Shown here: positions 39,976 through 50,732 of the stretch, piece by piece
Numbering within the stretch: the stretch's first letter is position 1
How the letters are laid out: the number at the start of each line of letters is the position of its first letter
NCBI GenBank assembly: GCA_040437565.1
Contig: JBDOQK010000012.1
Span: 372,001-436,000 of the forward strand
DNA length: 64,000 bases
Origin: Albugo candida
Lineage: Eukaryota; Oomycota; Peronosporomycetes; Albuginales
Direction: 5' to 3'
Made by a program: the position numbers and the translations under genes
The notes under the pieces: model-generated
The model's database searches: none
What the model was told of the DNA's origin: nothing
Seen by the model: only the letters and a program-made list of their open reading frames with translations

Positions 39976-42900
39976 ATGGCTGTCACTGCACAAGAGAGCC
40001 AAAATCTTGTTCCTATTGATCCCTTCACAGAGCTCAAAGCAGATATCGACGAAATGGCTACAAAGAAATCAAATATTCAATGTCTTTGGGTCAGTTCGAT
40101 TCCATGGGGTCAATTGACGCCTCTTCTGTTCTTGGGAACTACCGATTCTACGCTGCACGCTTATGTACCGACAGAAATCGGAACTCCTCCGTCATCTGTA
40201 AACGACCAAAGTGACACAATTCCGAATTCTTCGACTCTCACCTTTAACCATTACATGTCTTATAAACACGTACACCATACCTTCGCTCAACTCTTAGAGT
40301 CTTGGGGAATGTATCTGACGTTATCTGATACAAAATTGATTCTGTACACACTACCGCTTTTAACAAACAGTGAAATCGCTCAATCCGATGAAATCCATCA
40401 AAGTAAACATAAAAATGTAAAGGTATCCACGCACAACAGAATGTTTATAGTTTCTGATACAAAACAGACCTTGTTATTTAATGCATTTGAACCAGGAAAT
40501 ACAATTGTGTGTGTGAATAAACAGAACATTCTCAAGGTTTTCGATCGTATCAGCGAGATGACTCTCCAGTTACGAACACAATACGATTTAACAATACTTT
40601 TGAGGGACAAGAAAAATAGCCTCAAACTCTCAATGATGGTCCTGCCTCTGAAGAATCTCATCGTCATTGGAGATGATCACGCTCTATTGGTCTTCAGGAA
40701 AGGATGGGGTCTATTGGAGCTCTCTACTGGCGAATTCGTCAATCTAAATGATGACGTATATGATGAATTGGGGACCGAGATTGGCGCTTGCGTGCTTGTG
40801 ATGGATACATTGCACAATAGAAGCGATAATCTATGCAGGTTTCAAGGTGTTTTTATAGCTGGGAAGCAAAAAAGCTGTATCCTCACATTTGAGGAACAGG
40901 AAGTTTGTACGAAAGAAATGAGTCCGGGGATATCTGATAAGAGGCGATGGACACTGTATGAGGACAGCTGGGTGACGTATAACGCAACTCCAAAAGCGGT
41001 TCACTGTGCTTTTCCATACCTACTTTTGGATTTTCAAGAAAATGTCAAAGTGTATCAAATTGGGTCGAGTGATTACGTGCAAGAATTACCGATCCGATCA
41101 CTACAGAGTGGTTTTGTATGGGATTCAAAACAGCTTCCATCTCTATCACTGTCGAATTCCACGTACTTTATTGGTGCTACTGCAGGAATTAAATTACAGC
41201 TTTGGAAGCGGACATCGGTGAAAGATCAAATTCAGTCATGTTTGAGTCTTAAAAATTGGAAACAAGCAGCAGCACTCATAGAGCTGTGTCCGGAAGCTTG
41301 CGAAATTAGTCAAGAAGAGCGAAAAAAGGTATTTAAGAAGCTGGGATTCTCGACATTTTACAATCACGAACCCGATGAAAATGATCTCTCGCGAGAAAAA
41401 AGGCTCAGAACGGCTATGGAGTACTTCTTTCAGGCTCATTTGAGTGTATTGGACGTACTTTGTCTATTCCCTCGTGAATTGCTGCCTCAATCTGATCAAT
41501 CGACTGCGAGCAATCCGCAGGTTGACGACACAATACTATTTACGGGGAAAAACGACCTCATCATGGTTCAGAAAATCGTGGCGTTGATACATTATCTCAA
41601 TAAAAGTCGAAAAAGACTCGAAATCGAAGGCAGTCAAGTCGATGCTTTAGTTCGGGTGGATACTGTTTGGATGAAAACACTCGTGTTTCTCTCAAAAATT
41701 GATAAGTATCAAGATCAAGCGCTCAAAGATCTCACAAAACTCTTCCAAAACGACAATTACTGCGACGCTAATGAGGTCGAATGGTACCTGAGGACATACG
41801 AACTTCGACAGAGTCTTTTACTGTTTTTCACGAAGAAAAGTCTACATCGAAATGCCCTCGAATTGATGGAAGAACTGGAGGATGAAGATCACGCTGGGGG
41901 AGCGGAGATGCTACTTCCAGCGAAGAGTGTCCACAATACTGGATCCTATCTCGAGAAAATCGCAATGTACCTTCAAGAACTGAATTTCGAGAACGAGAAA
42001 CTTTTCTTCGAGTATGCGGGTCGAGTGATAGATCGCAATCCTCGACTCGGGCTTCAAATTCTCATCAACAGATCGATTGAGAAGCTACCGGAAAATGACG
42101 TGGATCCATTGACGTTCAAAGACTATCTTTTATCTCTCAAACCGCAAAACCTTGGATCCGAAACCTCGTCACAAATCGACGCTTCCAACTGTGATTTATT
42201 ACTGGAAGACAGTGTGGTCCTTCCAATGAAAAATGGACGATTCATGGCCATTGAGTATCTCGTACGACTGATCTACGCTCGTTCTCGTCCCATAGACGTC
42301 CGAATACACGATGAGGTTGTTACTCTTCTCATTGAATCGATCGAATTGGAGCTTTGCGAGAACGAACAGATAATTGATTCGTCGGTGGAAATAGGCGTAC
42401 TCGGTCTCCTTCGTCGAAGACTCACTCATTTTCTGCAGCATCCAAAAGCAAAGTACCATCCCGAGCGCTTACTGAGCCGATTCCGCAAAGAAATGATTGA
42501 TGAGCGAGTGACGTGTCTATCGGTGCTTGGTCGACACAAACAAGTGCTGCAGCTTTACATCCAGGAACTGAGAGACTTTGCGTCGGCGGAATCGTACTGT
42601 GACAAGTGCTACAAATCACACAAAGATCTTTCCATTTACACGTCGCTACTCAAGATCATCCTTCTCTGCCGATCCGATTCAGAAGAAAAAAAGACGCTCA
42701 AGACTTTGGACGGAATCGACGATCGAAATGTCTCTGAAATCGCTTCAGTTGGAATGGCTATCAAATTACTAAACAAGTTTCCAGAACGCATGGAGGCTCC
42801 AACAGCACTCAATCTGCTTCCAAGTGATGTTCTAATCACATTCTTGGCGCCATTTCTTTGCTGTACATTTGACGTTCAAGTGGAACGACATCGAAATGGA

Positions 42901-43104
42901 CAAGTACAGACCCAACTTGCGAAAATGGAAAACTTTAAAGTCCGTGAGCTCTTATCAATGCGACGTAAGGCTTCCGTAACGATTTGGGCGTCTCAATGCT
43001 GTCAGATGTGCGAATGTAAGCTCGGCCTCGGCACAACAGTGCGAATGCCTGGTGGATCCCTGGTGCATTATGGCTGTCATTTAGCGCAAATTGGCGCAAA
43101 ATGA
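39976..43104 (+). CDS. VPS39: VPS39/VAM6-family vacuolar sorting protein (HOPS tether subunit)
   Basis: Single exon, about 1042 residues. The N-terminal citron-homology (CNH) beta-propeller is seen as KTKLILYTLPL-type repeats (SDTKLILYTLPLL, GNTIVCVNKQNILKVFDRI, NLIVIGDDHALLVFRKGWG). An alpha-solenoid of clathrin-like repeats fills the middle and C-terminal half (NWKQAAALIELCPEACEISQ, LLFFTKKSLHRNALELMEEL). The C-terminus has the zinc-ribbon-like CCQMCECKLGLGTTVRMPGG then LVHYGCH, the VPS39-type end. It acts with Rab7/Ypt7 in vacuole or late-endosome fusion; the TGFBRAP1/VPS3 branch (CORVET) is the main alternative, since both share the architecture. Confidence 0.85.
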   Translation: MAVTAQESQNLVPIDPFTELKADIDEMATKKSNIQCLWVSSIPWGQLTPLLFLGTTDSTLHAYVPTEIGTPPSSVNDQSDTIPNSSTLTFNHYMSYKHVHHTFAQLLESWGMYLTLSDTKLILYTLPLLTNSEIAQSDEIHQSKHKNVKVSTHNRMFIVSDTKQTLLFNAFEPGNTIVCVNKQNILKVFDRISEMTLQLRTQYDLTILLRDKKNSLKLSMMVLPLKNLIVIGDDHALLVFRKGWGLLELSTGEFVNLNDDVYDELGTEIGACVLVMDTLHNRSDNLCRFQGVFIAGKQKSCILTFEEQEVCTKEMSPGISDKRRWTLYEDSWVTYNATPKAVHCAFPYLLLDFQENVKVYQIGSSDYVQELPIRSLQSGFVWDSKQLPSLSLSNSTYFIGATAGIKLQLWKRTSVKDQIQSCLSLKNWKQAAALIELCPEACEISQEERKKVFKKLGFSTFYNHEPDENDLSREKRLRTAMEYFFQAHLSVLDVLCLFPRELLPQSDQSTASNPQVDDTILFTGKNDLIMVQKIVALIHYLNKSRKRLEIEGSQVDALVRVDTVWMKTLVFLSKIDKYQDQALKDLTKLFQNDNYCDANEVEWYLRTYELRQSLLLFFTKKSLHRNALELMEELEDEDHAGGAEMLLPAKSVHNTGSYLEKIAMYLQELNFENEKLFFEYAGRVIDRNPRLGLQILINRSIEKLPENDVDPLTFKDYLLSLKPQNLGSETSSQIDASNCDLLLEDSVVLPMKNGRFMAIEYLVRLIYARSRPIDVRIHDEVVTLLIESIELELCENEQIIDSSVEIGVLGLLRRRLTHFLQHPKAKYHPERLLSRFRKEMIDERVTCLSVLGRHKQVLQLYIQELRDFASAESYCDKCYKSHKDLSIYTSLLKIILLCRSDSEEKKTLKTLDGIDDRNVSEIASVGMAIKLLNKFPERMEAPTALNLLPSDVLITFLAPFLCCTFDVQVERHRNGQVQTQLAKMENFKVRELLSMRRKASVTIWASQCCQMCECKLGLGTTVRMPGGSLVHYGCHLAQIGAK

Positions 43105-43138
43105 GCGATTGACACTTCTCGAGGTCGAGAATGTCGGC

Positions 43139-45142
43139 TTATATGTCGAAACGCTCAATGGGTAAATCGCGAGATCTCAGCAGAATTGGTTTGTGCCAAG
43201 ACGAAGTTTTATTCAGACGATCGTAAAAGTAAGGACTTTGGGTTTTTGGATCGATGATTTTCCAATATCGTTCCATTAGAAGCGAATAGAGCTTTTGACG
43301 CGCCAGAAAACGGCGTACAAGCGCTTGGATAGCTATTCCTGCCGTTTGGATTGTATCGGTTTTGGTGCCGTTCTCTTCGACACGTAGCTCAGTGAGGATA
43401 GCTTTATGGTCCGATACAGCGTTTGCTCGCTTTCCATGCAGCTTTTTCTCGTGGAAGCATTGACGACAGAATGAAAGGTGATCGATGGATGGACGAAACC
43501 CATCGCATTGCGAGCAAACGCGACATTTCGGATGAAGAAACAAATACAATTTTCGCTCCTCATCGACTTCCTCGTCATCTATCGCTCCTTCCTGACGCTC
43601 CATATCGTCTGGAGGCTTCTTGCCATCGCATACTTTATCCTCTGAAGAATTCGATGTCTTCTTATGCTCGTCACCTGACGCGAATCTCACACTGAATGCG
43701 GTGAATGTACGACCACACGTCAAACTGCTTACTTTTCTACTTTTGATCAAAGCCTTCAGCTGAATGTCACGCGGCACAAACGAATTGGCAGCGTGTTTTT
43801 TGCTGCGGCTTCCCCACGTAAACAGCGCATTCCTTCCTGTGAGCACTGCTGTGTGATACATTCCACATGCGAGTTGGTCGATGTCCTCGATATGCTCTCC
43901 ACATCGAAGCGCTACGAGACTTGGCTCATTCGATATCACCCGTTCTGGACCGAGACCGAGCTGCCCAAACACTCCCGTTCCCCACGTAAACACTCGCCCA
44001 TGACCACGATCCCCAGTCTTGATTGCGATACAAGCACTATGCCAAGTACCACAGGCGATCATCACAACGAGAGAGGATTCCAAGAGACCAGCTATCTGTC
44101 GGGGTCCCGTACGTGCTTCAGACTGTTCTACAGCGGATCTCCCATGACCCAAACGACCACCATCAGAACATCCCCATGAGAAAAGCTTCCCGTCATGTGA
44201 GATTGCCAGCGCATGCATCGCACCACAAGCAACTTTCGTGATGTGATGTTCTCGTAATCCTTTCACAGAATGCAAAGCCATACACGAGGACGTTGTTGGA
44301 GGTGTCTGTTGTCCGTAAGCACCACTCAGAGGATGTGAATACTTTCCCCAACTAACGACTTCATTGACCTCTCCGCCTTTGTGGCCATACACAGCAACGA
44401 CATAATGCTTTCCAACAGAGATATCGATTGCGTGGCCAAAAGGCGATGGCGATACACGACAAGGACGTGATGTTGCATTGGATCCCCACGTGAAAAGAAA
44501 TCCTTCACTCGTACGTGCAACTCCATCGGTAGTGGAAATGCATATGTCCTGAATCCTCTCGCCATCAAACACATCCAACGCAATCGGAGGATCGGATATC
44601 GCCCCCTGAGACGCACTTACACAGAGCCACGCAACGCCAAAATCAGAGTTTATCGCATACAATGAATCGCTATCGGAGCCTGCGGCGAGTTTGGTCACTT
44701 TCTTGCCACAAAACCATTGGATCTCCACTGGGAAGTGATCTTCCGCTCCATACACAAAGACTTGGCCGATATTTTTATCGGAGAGGTCTCTTCCCTTTGC
44801 GGCTGCTGAGGCTGAGATCTCTGCCCAAATTGTCTCTTTATTTCGCCAATTTTCGATCCGTTCGATGATTTGAGACCTCTTACCAATGCGAGGGAGGTCG
44901 AGGTACATGGCTGCCTTCTCCAGTCTCTCGCGGGAGAGCGATTCGAGATCTAGGGCTCGCCAGTACGTTTTAGACGATAATCTGTGGTACTTTTTCAAAG
45001 CCGTAAATGAGACGTTTAAGAGGTCGTATCTCTCTTTTTCTTTCTTCCATGCTATAAAATGGCGAAAACGGTGCTGGATTATTCTGGCAGCGACATGTCT
45101 CCCGATTTTCTTTTGACGTAAATAAACATGAAAGAGTTCCAT
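43139..45142 (-). CDS. RCC1-repeat protein with IQ, SAP-like, Cys-rich and WW domains
   Basis: Single exon, 667 residues. Order of parts: an N-terminal IQ-like helix (HVAARIIQHRFRHFIAWKKE); a SAP-like helix pair (LSRERLEKAAMYLDLPRIG, RSQIIERI); a seven-bladed RCC1 propeller with typical blades (ACGAMHALAISHDGKLFSWG, CSDGGRLGHG, ACGTWHSACIAI, VFTWGTGVFGQLGLG); a cysteine cluster CRVCSQCDGF with FCRQCFHEKK that may bind zinc; a second IQ motif (IQALVRRFLARQK); and a terminal WW domain (YWKIIDPKTQSPYFYDRLNK then SSWHKP). The combination suggests a calmodulin-regulated scaffold or GEF-like protein. I know no named orthologue with this exact order. Confidence 0.8.
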   Translation of the reverse strand: MELFHVYLRQKKIGRHVAARIIQHRFRHFIAWKKEKERYDLLNVSFTALKKYHRLSSKTYWRALDLESLSRERLEKAAMYLDLPRIGKRSQIIERIENWRNKETIWAEISASAAAKGRDLSDKNIGQVFVYGAEDHFPVEIQWFCGKKVTKLAAGSDSDSLYAINSDFGVAWLCVSASQGAISDPPIALDVFDGERIQDICISTTDGVARTSEGFLFTWGSNATSRPCRVSPSPFGHAIDISVGKHYVVAVYGHKGGEVNEVVSWGKYSHPLSGAYGQQTPPTTSSCMALHSVKGLREHHITKVACGAMHALAISHDGKLFSWGCSDGGRLGHGRSAVEQSEARTGPRQIAGLLESSLVVMIACGTWHSACIAIKTGDRGHGRVFTWGTGVFGQLGLGPERVISNEPSLVALRCGEHIEDIDQLACGMYHTAVLTGRNALFTWGSRSKKHAANSFVPRDIQLKALIKSRKVSSLTCGRTFTAFSVRFASGDEHKKTSNSSEDKVCDGKKPPDDMERQEGAIDDEEVDEERKLYLFLHPKCRVCSQCDGFRPSIDHLSFCRQCFHEKKLHGKRANAVSDHKAILTELRVEENGTKTDTIQTAGIAIQALVRRFLARQKLYSLLMERYWKIIDPKTQSPYFYDRLNKTSSWHKPILLRSRDLPIERFDI

Positions 45143-45246
45143 TTCGGGAACGATGCTTCCGATTGCCCATGATATTGTTCGCGCTATCTATTGGATGAAA
45201 CTGTGTATGCAATAGACGAGTTTCTACCAATCAACACGCGTATCGT

Positions 45247-45735
45247 ATGGATCATGTGCTCGAAGGCGTAAAGCGCGGAATTCGCGGCCAATACAGCCAT
45301 TTAATGCTTCGTTGGTACGAAGCAGTTGATTGGAGAGAACCCCTTATAATCGGGACAATCACCAGTCATCTGGTGCTCCTTATATTGGTATACATTACGC
45401 GTAAGAAATACGCATTTCAAGTGATTTGGTTCATTGCGATCATTACGCTATTGATACTATCGGAACGCGTCAACGCGTGGGGCCACCAAAACTGGAAATT
45501 GATTGCGACACAAAACTATTTCGATTCTCGTGGCGTTTTCATTGGAATTTTCTATGCAGCGCCGCTTTTATTCATTGGTTTTGTTCAGTCGGTGAGCTAA
45601 TATTTCATCACAATCGCTTACTAAGTATACAATTTATAGACACTCAATATGAAGCGAATGATTGATTTGATGGTAGAAATCAAACAAATTCAAGCGAACA
45701 AGCAAACGCTCCGAAAACAAATGAAAAAGGACTAA
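45247..45735 (+). CDS. TMEM18: TMEM18 family inner-nuclear-membrane-type protein
   Basis: Two exons: 45247-45597 and 45645ish-45735, with donor GTGAGC after VQS and acceptor TTTATAG. Three hydrophobic segments (PLIIGTITSHLVLLILVYI, FQVIWFIAIITLLILSERV, FIGIFYAAPLLFIGF) and the signature WKLIATQNYFDSRGVFIGIF match TMEM18. The second exon gives the basic coiled C-terminus (NMKRMIDLMVEIKQIQANK). TMEM18 proteins sit in the nuclear membrane. A headless second copy at 46755-47174 is an assembly duplicate, not another gene. Confidence 0.88.
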
Positions 45736-48093
45736 CGAAATGACAAAGGCGACAGCGCGTAACGTATCTCAACGGTAAGAGCTGTATTTCCAACCAAATG
45801 AAATTTACATATTGGAAAACGCACACATTTGCAGCCGATAGTTTACAATGTGCGTTTTCATTCTGTCGCTTCAGTCGTATAAGATATTTCTTCGATGCTT
45901 TCTTCTGTATCGACTTTTGACTCCTCTGCGGTTTGTTTTATTGTCTCTGCTTCATCGGTGGTGGTTGAAGGCCACGGATTCTCTTCAAAGTTGGCCCAAT
46001 TGCTATCGACGTCTTCGTTCAAATTCGGTGTCTCTCCATCTGTCTCTACTTTGTGGTCATCGTCCGATGGTAAACGATGGGGCTGCAGAAAATCGTCATC
46101 ATCTTCGCTGCTACTGCTATCGTTCAAAATCTCTGGAAGCATGGACGCCTCACCCGAGTCTTTGAGACCATAGTCGTCTTCATAATTGTCTTCTTTTGTA
46201 ATGTACTCACTGTTACTGAGCATTTCTGCAAATTGTGCTCTCATCTGATCTTCCTGAGTGTATTCCAAAGAATTGTACGAAGCTTCCACAGTCTCAAATG
46301 ACAATGGAACTCCACCAAGCGGATGTCTCTCTTCTTCGTACAGTATCTCGAGTTTTGTGGCTGCTAAAGTATCCCAAGCTTTCCACACTGGAACATCTTC
46401 TTCCAATAAATCAGCCACACTATCTGCATGAGTCATATCATTGAGTGTCGTGCTGCCTTCATTAGAGCCATTTCGAATCGCATTCATGAGCGATAGTAAA
46501 ACGCGGCAAATACGATGAATATGGCCCATACATCCCAGCGCGAATGGTTTTGGTTCCTTCAACTTTTGTTCATTATCTGTAAAAGCTTGCAACAACCGAG
46601 GCAGAAGCCTCCCTTCTCGTATCAGAGCGATCAAAAGATCCTTACTACCTCCGTNNNNNNNNNNNNNNNNNNNNNNNNNNNNNNNNNNNNNNNNNNNNNN
46701 NNNNNNNNNNNNNNNNNNNNNNNNNNNNNNNNNNNNNNNNNNNNNNNNNNNNNNTACGAAGCAGTTGATTGGAGAGAACCCCTTATAATCGGGACAATCA
46801 CCAGTCATCTGGTGCTCCTTATATTGGTATACATTACGCGTAAGAAATACGCATTTCAAGTGATTTGGTTCATTGCGATCATTACGCTATTGATACTATC
46901 GGAACGCGTCAACGCGTGGGGCCACCAAAACTGGAAATTGATTGCGACACAAAACTATTTCGATTCTCGTGGCGTTTTCATTGGAATTTTCTATGCAGCG
47001 CCGCTTTTATTCATTGGTTTTGTTCAGTCGGTGAGCTAATATTTCATCACAATCGCTTACTAAGTATACAATTTATAGACACTCAATATGAAGCGAATGA
47101 TTGATTTGATGGTAGAAATCAAACAAATTCAAGCGAACAAGCAAACGCTCCGAAAACAAATGAAAAAGGACTAACGAAATGACAAAGGCGACAGCGCGTA
47201 ACGTATCTCAACGGTAAGAGCTGTATTTCCAACCAAATGAAATTTACATATTGGAAAACGCACACATTTGCAGCCGATAGTTTACAATGTGCGTTTTCAT
47301 TCTGTCGCTTCAGTCGTATAAGATATTTCTTCGATGCTTTCTTCTGTATCGACTTTTGACTCCTCTGCGGTTTGTTTTATTGTCTCTGCTTCATCGGTGG
47401 TGGTTGAAGGCCACGGATTCTCTTCAAAGTTGGCCCAATTGCTATCGACGTCTTCGTTCAAATTCGGTGTCTCTCCATCTGTCTCTACTTTGTGGTCATC
47501 GTCCGATGGTAAACGATGGGGCTGCAGAAAATCGTCATCATCTTCGCTGCTACTGCTATCGTTCAAAATCTCTGGAAGCATGGACGCCTCACCCGAGTCT
47601 TTGAGACCATAGTCGTCTTCATAATTGTCTTCTTTTGTAATGTACTCACTGTTACTGAGCATTTCTGCAAATTGTGCTCTCATCTGATCTTCCTGAGTGT
47701 ATTCCAAAGAATTGTACGAAGCTTCCACAGTCTCAAATGACAATGGAACTCCACCAAGCGGATGTCTCTCTTCTTCGTACAGTATCTCGAGTTTTGTGGC
47801 TGCTAAAGTATCCCAAGCTTTCCACACTGGAACATCTTCTTCCAATAAATCAGCCACACTATCTGCATGAGTCATATCATTGAGTGTCGTGCTGCCTTCA
47901 TTAGAGCCATTTCGAATCGCATTCATGAGCGATAGTAAAACGCGGCAAATACGATGAATATGGCCCATACATCCCAGCGCGAATGGTTTTGGTTCCTTCA
48001 ACTTTTGTTCATTATCTGTAAAAGCTTGCAACAACCGAGGCAGAAGCCTCCCTTCTCGTATCAGAGCGATCAAAAGATCCTTACTACCTCCGT
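45316..48093. repeat. 1339-bp direct repeat across a 100-N gap (assembly overlap)
   Basis: Bases 45316-46654 recur at 46755-48093 with 100 Ns between (46655-46754). The repeat carries most of TMEM18 and the 3' half of the SAPS gene, so the apparent second copies (TMEM18 remnant 46755-47174, SAPS 3' part 45858-46654) should be merged. All translated products compared are identical. This is the largest of the nine unmerged overlaps in the window. Confidence 0.92.
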
Positions 48094-49714
48094 CCAAAAT
48101 CCCCACAACCATATTCTCCACATCGCTCTGAAGTATATTCACCGATTCGAATGCGAAAAAAAGATCCAAACAAGCTTCGACCGCTTTCTACAGAGCAAAA
48201 AATGTATCCAAATCGAAAGTCCCAACCAAGCACGTTGTAATTACCTCTTTGAGCAGCGCCGCATCGACCTGATAAAACTTGGTCTGCGTCAATAACACCA
48301 ATAATCCCACTAATCGAAGCCGACCAAGACCCAGTCGAGGGACCTTCTCATGCCTTTGATTGTAAATAAAGCCGGGCTCATACATTTCACCGCGAAGTGT
48401 AGCACATATCTGCGGTAATCGATTCAGAATTGCTTCCAATACGATCGGCAGCGGTTTTCCATTTGTGTATCGAGCGTTGGTGTGAAATGAGAGAAGTGCG
48501 CTCAGTACAGAAAGAGATGCTGTCATGGACGAAGTCGCAGTGATTGACAATGTTTCGGTCGGAATTGCATAACTGATAATCTTTTCTACGATTTCTTCAC
48601 TTTCGAGATATTCCATAAGCGTTGAGGTGCTCTGTCCTCCAGCGTCGGAGGTTGGTGAGGATGGATCATTCAGTTGACTACGTGCTACAAAGTGCGTGAG
48701 ATCCACAAGAATATCCGCCGTATGCTTATGAGCATCCGAATCGAATGGAGTGCCATCAGCAGCCAGAGGTGCTAAATTCGACACCAATAGATCAATAACG
48801 GTGGTATCTTGATGCCATACAAGCGCTTTCGATGAAGCAGTTGGTGTGCCAACCGATCCATCTTCCTCATCAAGACTTGAATACCAAGGTATAGTGCTCG
48901 AGGCTCCCATCGGAAATCCAGAATATTCCATTGAGTCATCTACAAAGTCTACAAACAAAAGTCAGCCATTTGAAAAAGAGATACCAATACTGCATTTCCG
49001 ACCCATATGGAATGGCTGTAATAGTCGTTTGAAGATCTCAGCGACTGAATAGGATCGAACATGAGTGATAAAGCCTTGTAGTACAAATTGAGCATTTTGA
49101 TTGATCAGCTTGGTTATCTCCTGAGGCTTTCGAACCATCAACATGGAGAAAATCTGACCAGAGAGAGGTTAGTGATGCATCCCCATTCAAAGCGCTTTTC
49201 CATTCAGCGTCACCTTTTCGAAATACCCACAAAGTCGTGGATTCAGCGGGGCAGGCAGATCCAGAAACTCCAAGAATACACTGACAATTTTCCCGTCTGA
49301 TGCAGTTGCCAGTATATCTGTGATGCTCATGATATCACAGCATAGAACTTCGCACGAGACGTATGGATACTTGAGCACTTGGATGTCGTCTTGAGGATTT
49401 TGCGCTGGTTTTNNNNNNNNNNNNNNNNNNNNNNNNNNNNNNNNNNNNNNNNNNNNNNNNNNNNNNNNNNNNNNNNNNNNNNNNNNNNNNNNNNNNNNNN
49501 NNNNNNNNNNNNGGATGATATCATCTTGTTGTAAAAGTTGCTCTAATGTGAATTGATTACTGTCTAATAAATCATTGAGCCGACTATAGAGGAGGAAATG
49601 TACAGATTGATTGTAAATACATGTGCCTCATTCTCCTCACCTCGTCGTGTTGAATAGCGAGGATCCTTTTGCCCAGACACTTGCTTCATCATGGAAACCT
49701 GAAAAAATGGACAT
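47297..49714 (-). CDS. SAPS-domain regulatory subunit of PP6/Sit4-type phosphatase (contains a gap)
   Basis: Start ATG 49714 gives MSIFSGFHDEASVWAKGSS; across an intron (donor GTGAGG, acceptor CTATAG at 49585) it continues SRLNDLLDSNQFTLEQLLQQ with DDII, the SAPS family start. A 100-N gap (49413-49512) follows. Then come YPYVSCEVLCCDIMS, RLCGYFEKV, VLQGFITHVRSYSVAEIFKR, LGRLRLVGLLVLL, and after an intron near 48189-48245 KAVEACLDLFFAFESVNIL. The C-terminal half is acidic and disordered (DDDDFLQPHR and so on). SAPS proteins adapt the PP6/Sit4 catalytic subunit to its substrates in cell-cycle and growth signalling. The 3' half also appears at 45858-46654 as an assembly duplicate. Confidence 0.88.
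49413..49512. other. Assembly gap (100 N) inside the SAPS gene
   Basis: The gap falls just after the conserved LLQQDDII of the SAPS N-terminus. Flanks do not overlap, so coding sequence (the QECK-type continuation typical of the family) is probably missing. Confidence 0.9.
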
Positions 49715-50425
49715 TCGTTCGCTATGAATGCAGGTATTTTCTCAAGTGCGCAATGAGCTAAACAGATTTCTGCGTCTTCCGTGGATAATGACACGATCTG
49801 CTTCAAAATCAGTTTGATTAAGGAATCTGTCGAATCACCTTTTCTTTTGTCAATCACAATTGATATCTTTCAGAGACTATCTGCATCAATGCCCTCCGCC
49901 AATGTATTAATTTCTTCTAAACGGTCGTACTTTTACGAATACTCTCAAATAGTGTACGTGTACGAAAACTCTTAAATAGAGGCCAAGTTCGAAAAGCAGC
50001 AAGATAGAAAAAGGTTATGTCACTGACCACAACCGTTGCGCAGAAAGTCTGTGCCACTAAGGACGAATTTAAGAGGACCTTTTGGATCTCAATAGATAAC
50101 TGTATTTTCTCCTGCAACACCGATGATCCTTCTGTGAGTTTTAATACAAGCTGGCGACTTGATATAAGAATCAAATGCTTCAATGATAAACACACCTGTG
50201 ACGATTGTTCACTTGATTGAGAGACCTGTATCAATTCGTATCTGATAGCAACGAGCTCTCCACATCCGGGATAGAGTAGCTTATAGCATTGAGCGACACG
50301 TGTAGGACCGAGTGTTTTGATGGCAGTATGTTACACACAAGTCTATCGAGCTCGTAGTTGTAGTCAAGAAGAGTCGATATGACGGATACTGATGCACGTT
50401 CATGCACACAAGAGCCACTATTCAT
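49604..50425 (-). CDS. Small multi-exon protein, unknown, overlapping the SAPS start
   Basis: The first exon, ATG 50425, reads MNSGSCVHERASVSVISTLL and LSDTN; further exons read SSRQLVLKLTEGSSVLQEKI, YDRLEEINTLAEGIDADS and STDSLIKLILKQIVSLSTED with AHCALEKIPAFIANECPFF. They are helical and Leu-rich, as in coiled-coil complex subunits. The last frame runs past the SAPS start codon at 49714 in another frame, so the two same-strand genes may overlap by about 100 bp, or the true end lies earlier. Intron boundaries are tentative. No family recognised. Confidence 0.4.
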
Positions 50426-50732
50426 CGCTTAAGCTAATTAATGTGTGACTTTTCTGCCATTCTCAGTAGCAGCAGTGATAAAGCGATCTACACCGCCCTG
50501 TTAAATCTTATATGCATGCACATCAGAGAATATATTGCGGTATTACAACACAATACGTCCCGCTGTCAGCTCAATTACTCGTAAAAGACGATCGATTTGG
50601 AGCGTACTTAACGAAATGACGAAAAGAAGCACTTACGACACTCAGAACGAGATTCTAAAACGTACTAGTTTATCGATAAATGAAGTTATTACGTGACAAT
50701 GTGCGTCGCTTATAGAAAAGTATCAATTAAGC
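50426..50732. other. Intergenic region between divergent genes
   Basis: About 300 bp, AT-rich, between the unknown minus-strand gene and the HROB-like gene. No recognisable site beyond a presumed bidirectional promoter. Confidence 0.3.

Noticed and set aside
45752-45830. tRNA-like string with a D-arm-like segment (CTCAACGGTAAGAG)
   Set aside because: No T-arm GGTTCRA box and no paired acceptor stem at a suitable distance; it also lies inside the duplicated assembly segment.
46515-47039. Long plus-strand frame running through Ns into TMEM18
   Set aside because: It is a chimera made by the unmerged contig overlap and the N run, antisense to the SAPS gene in its first part.
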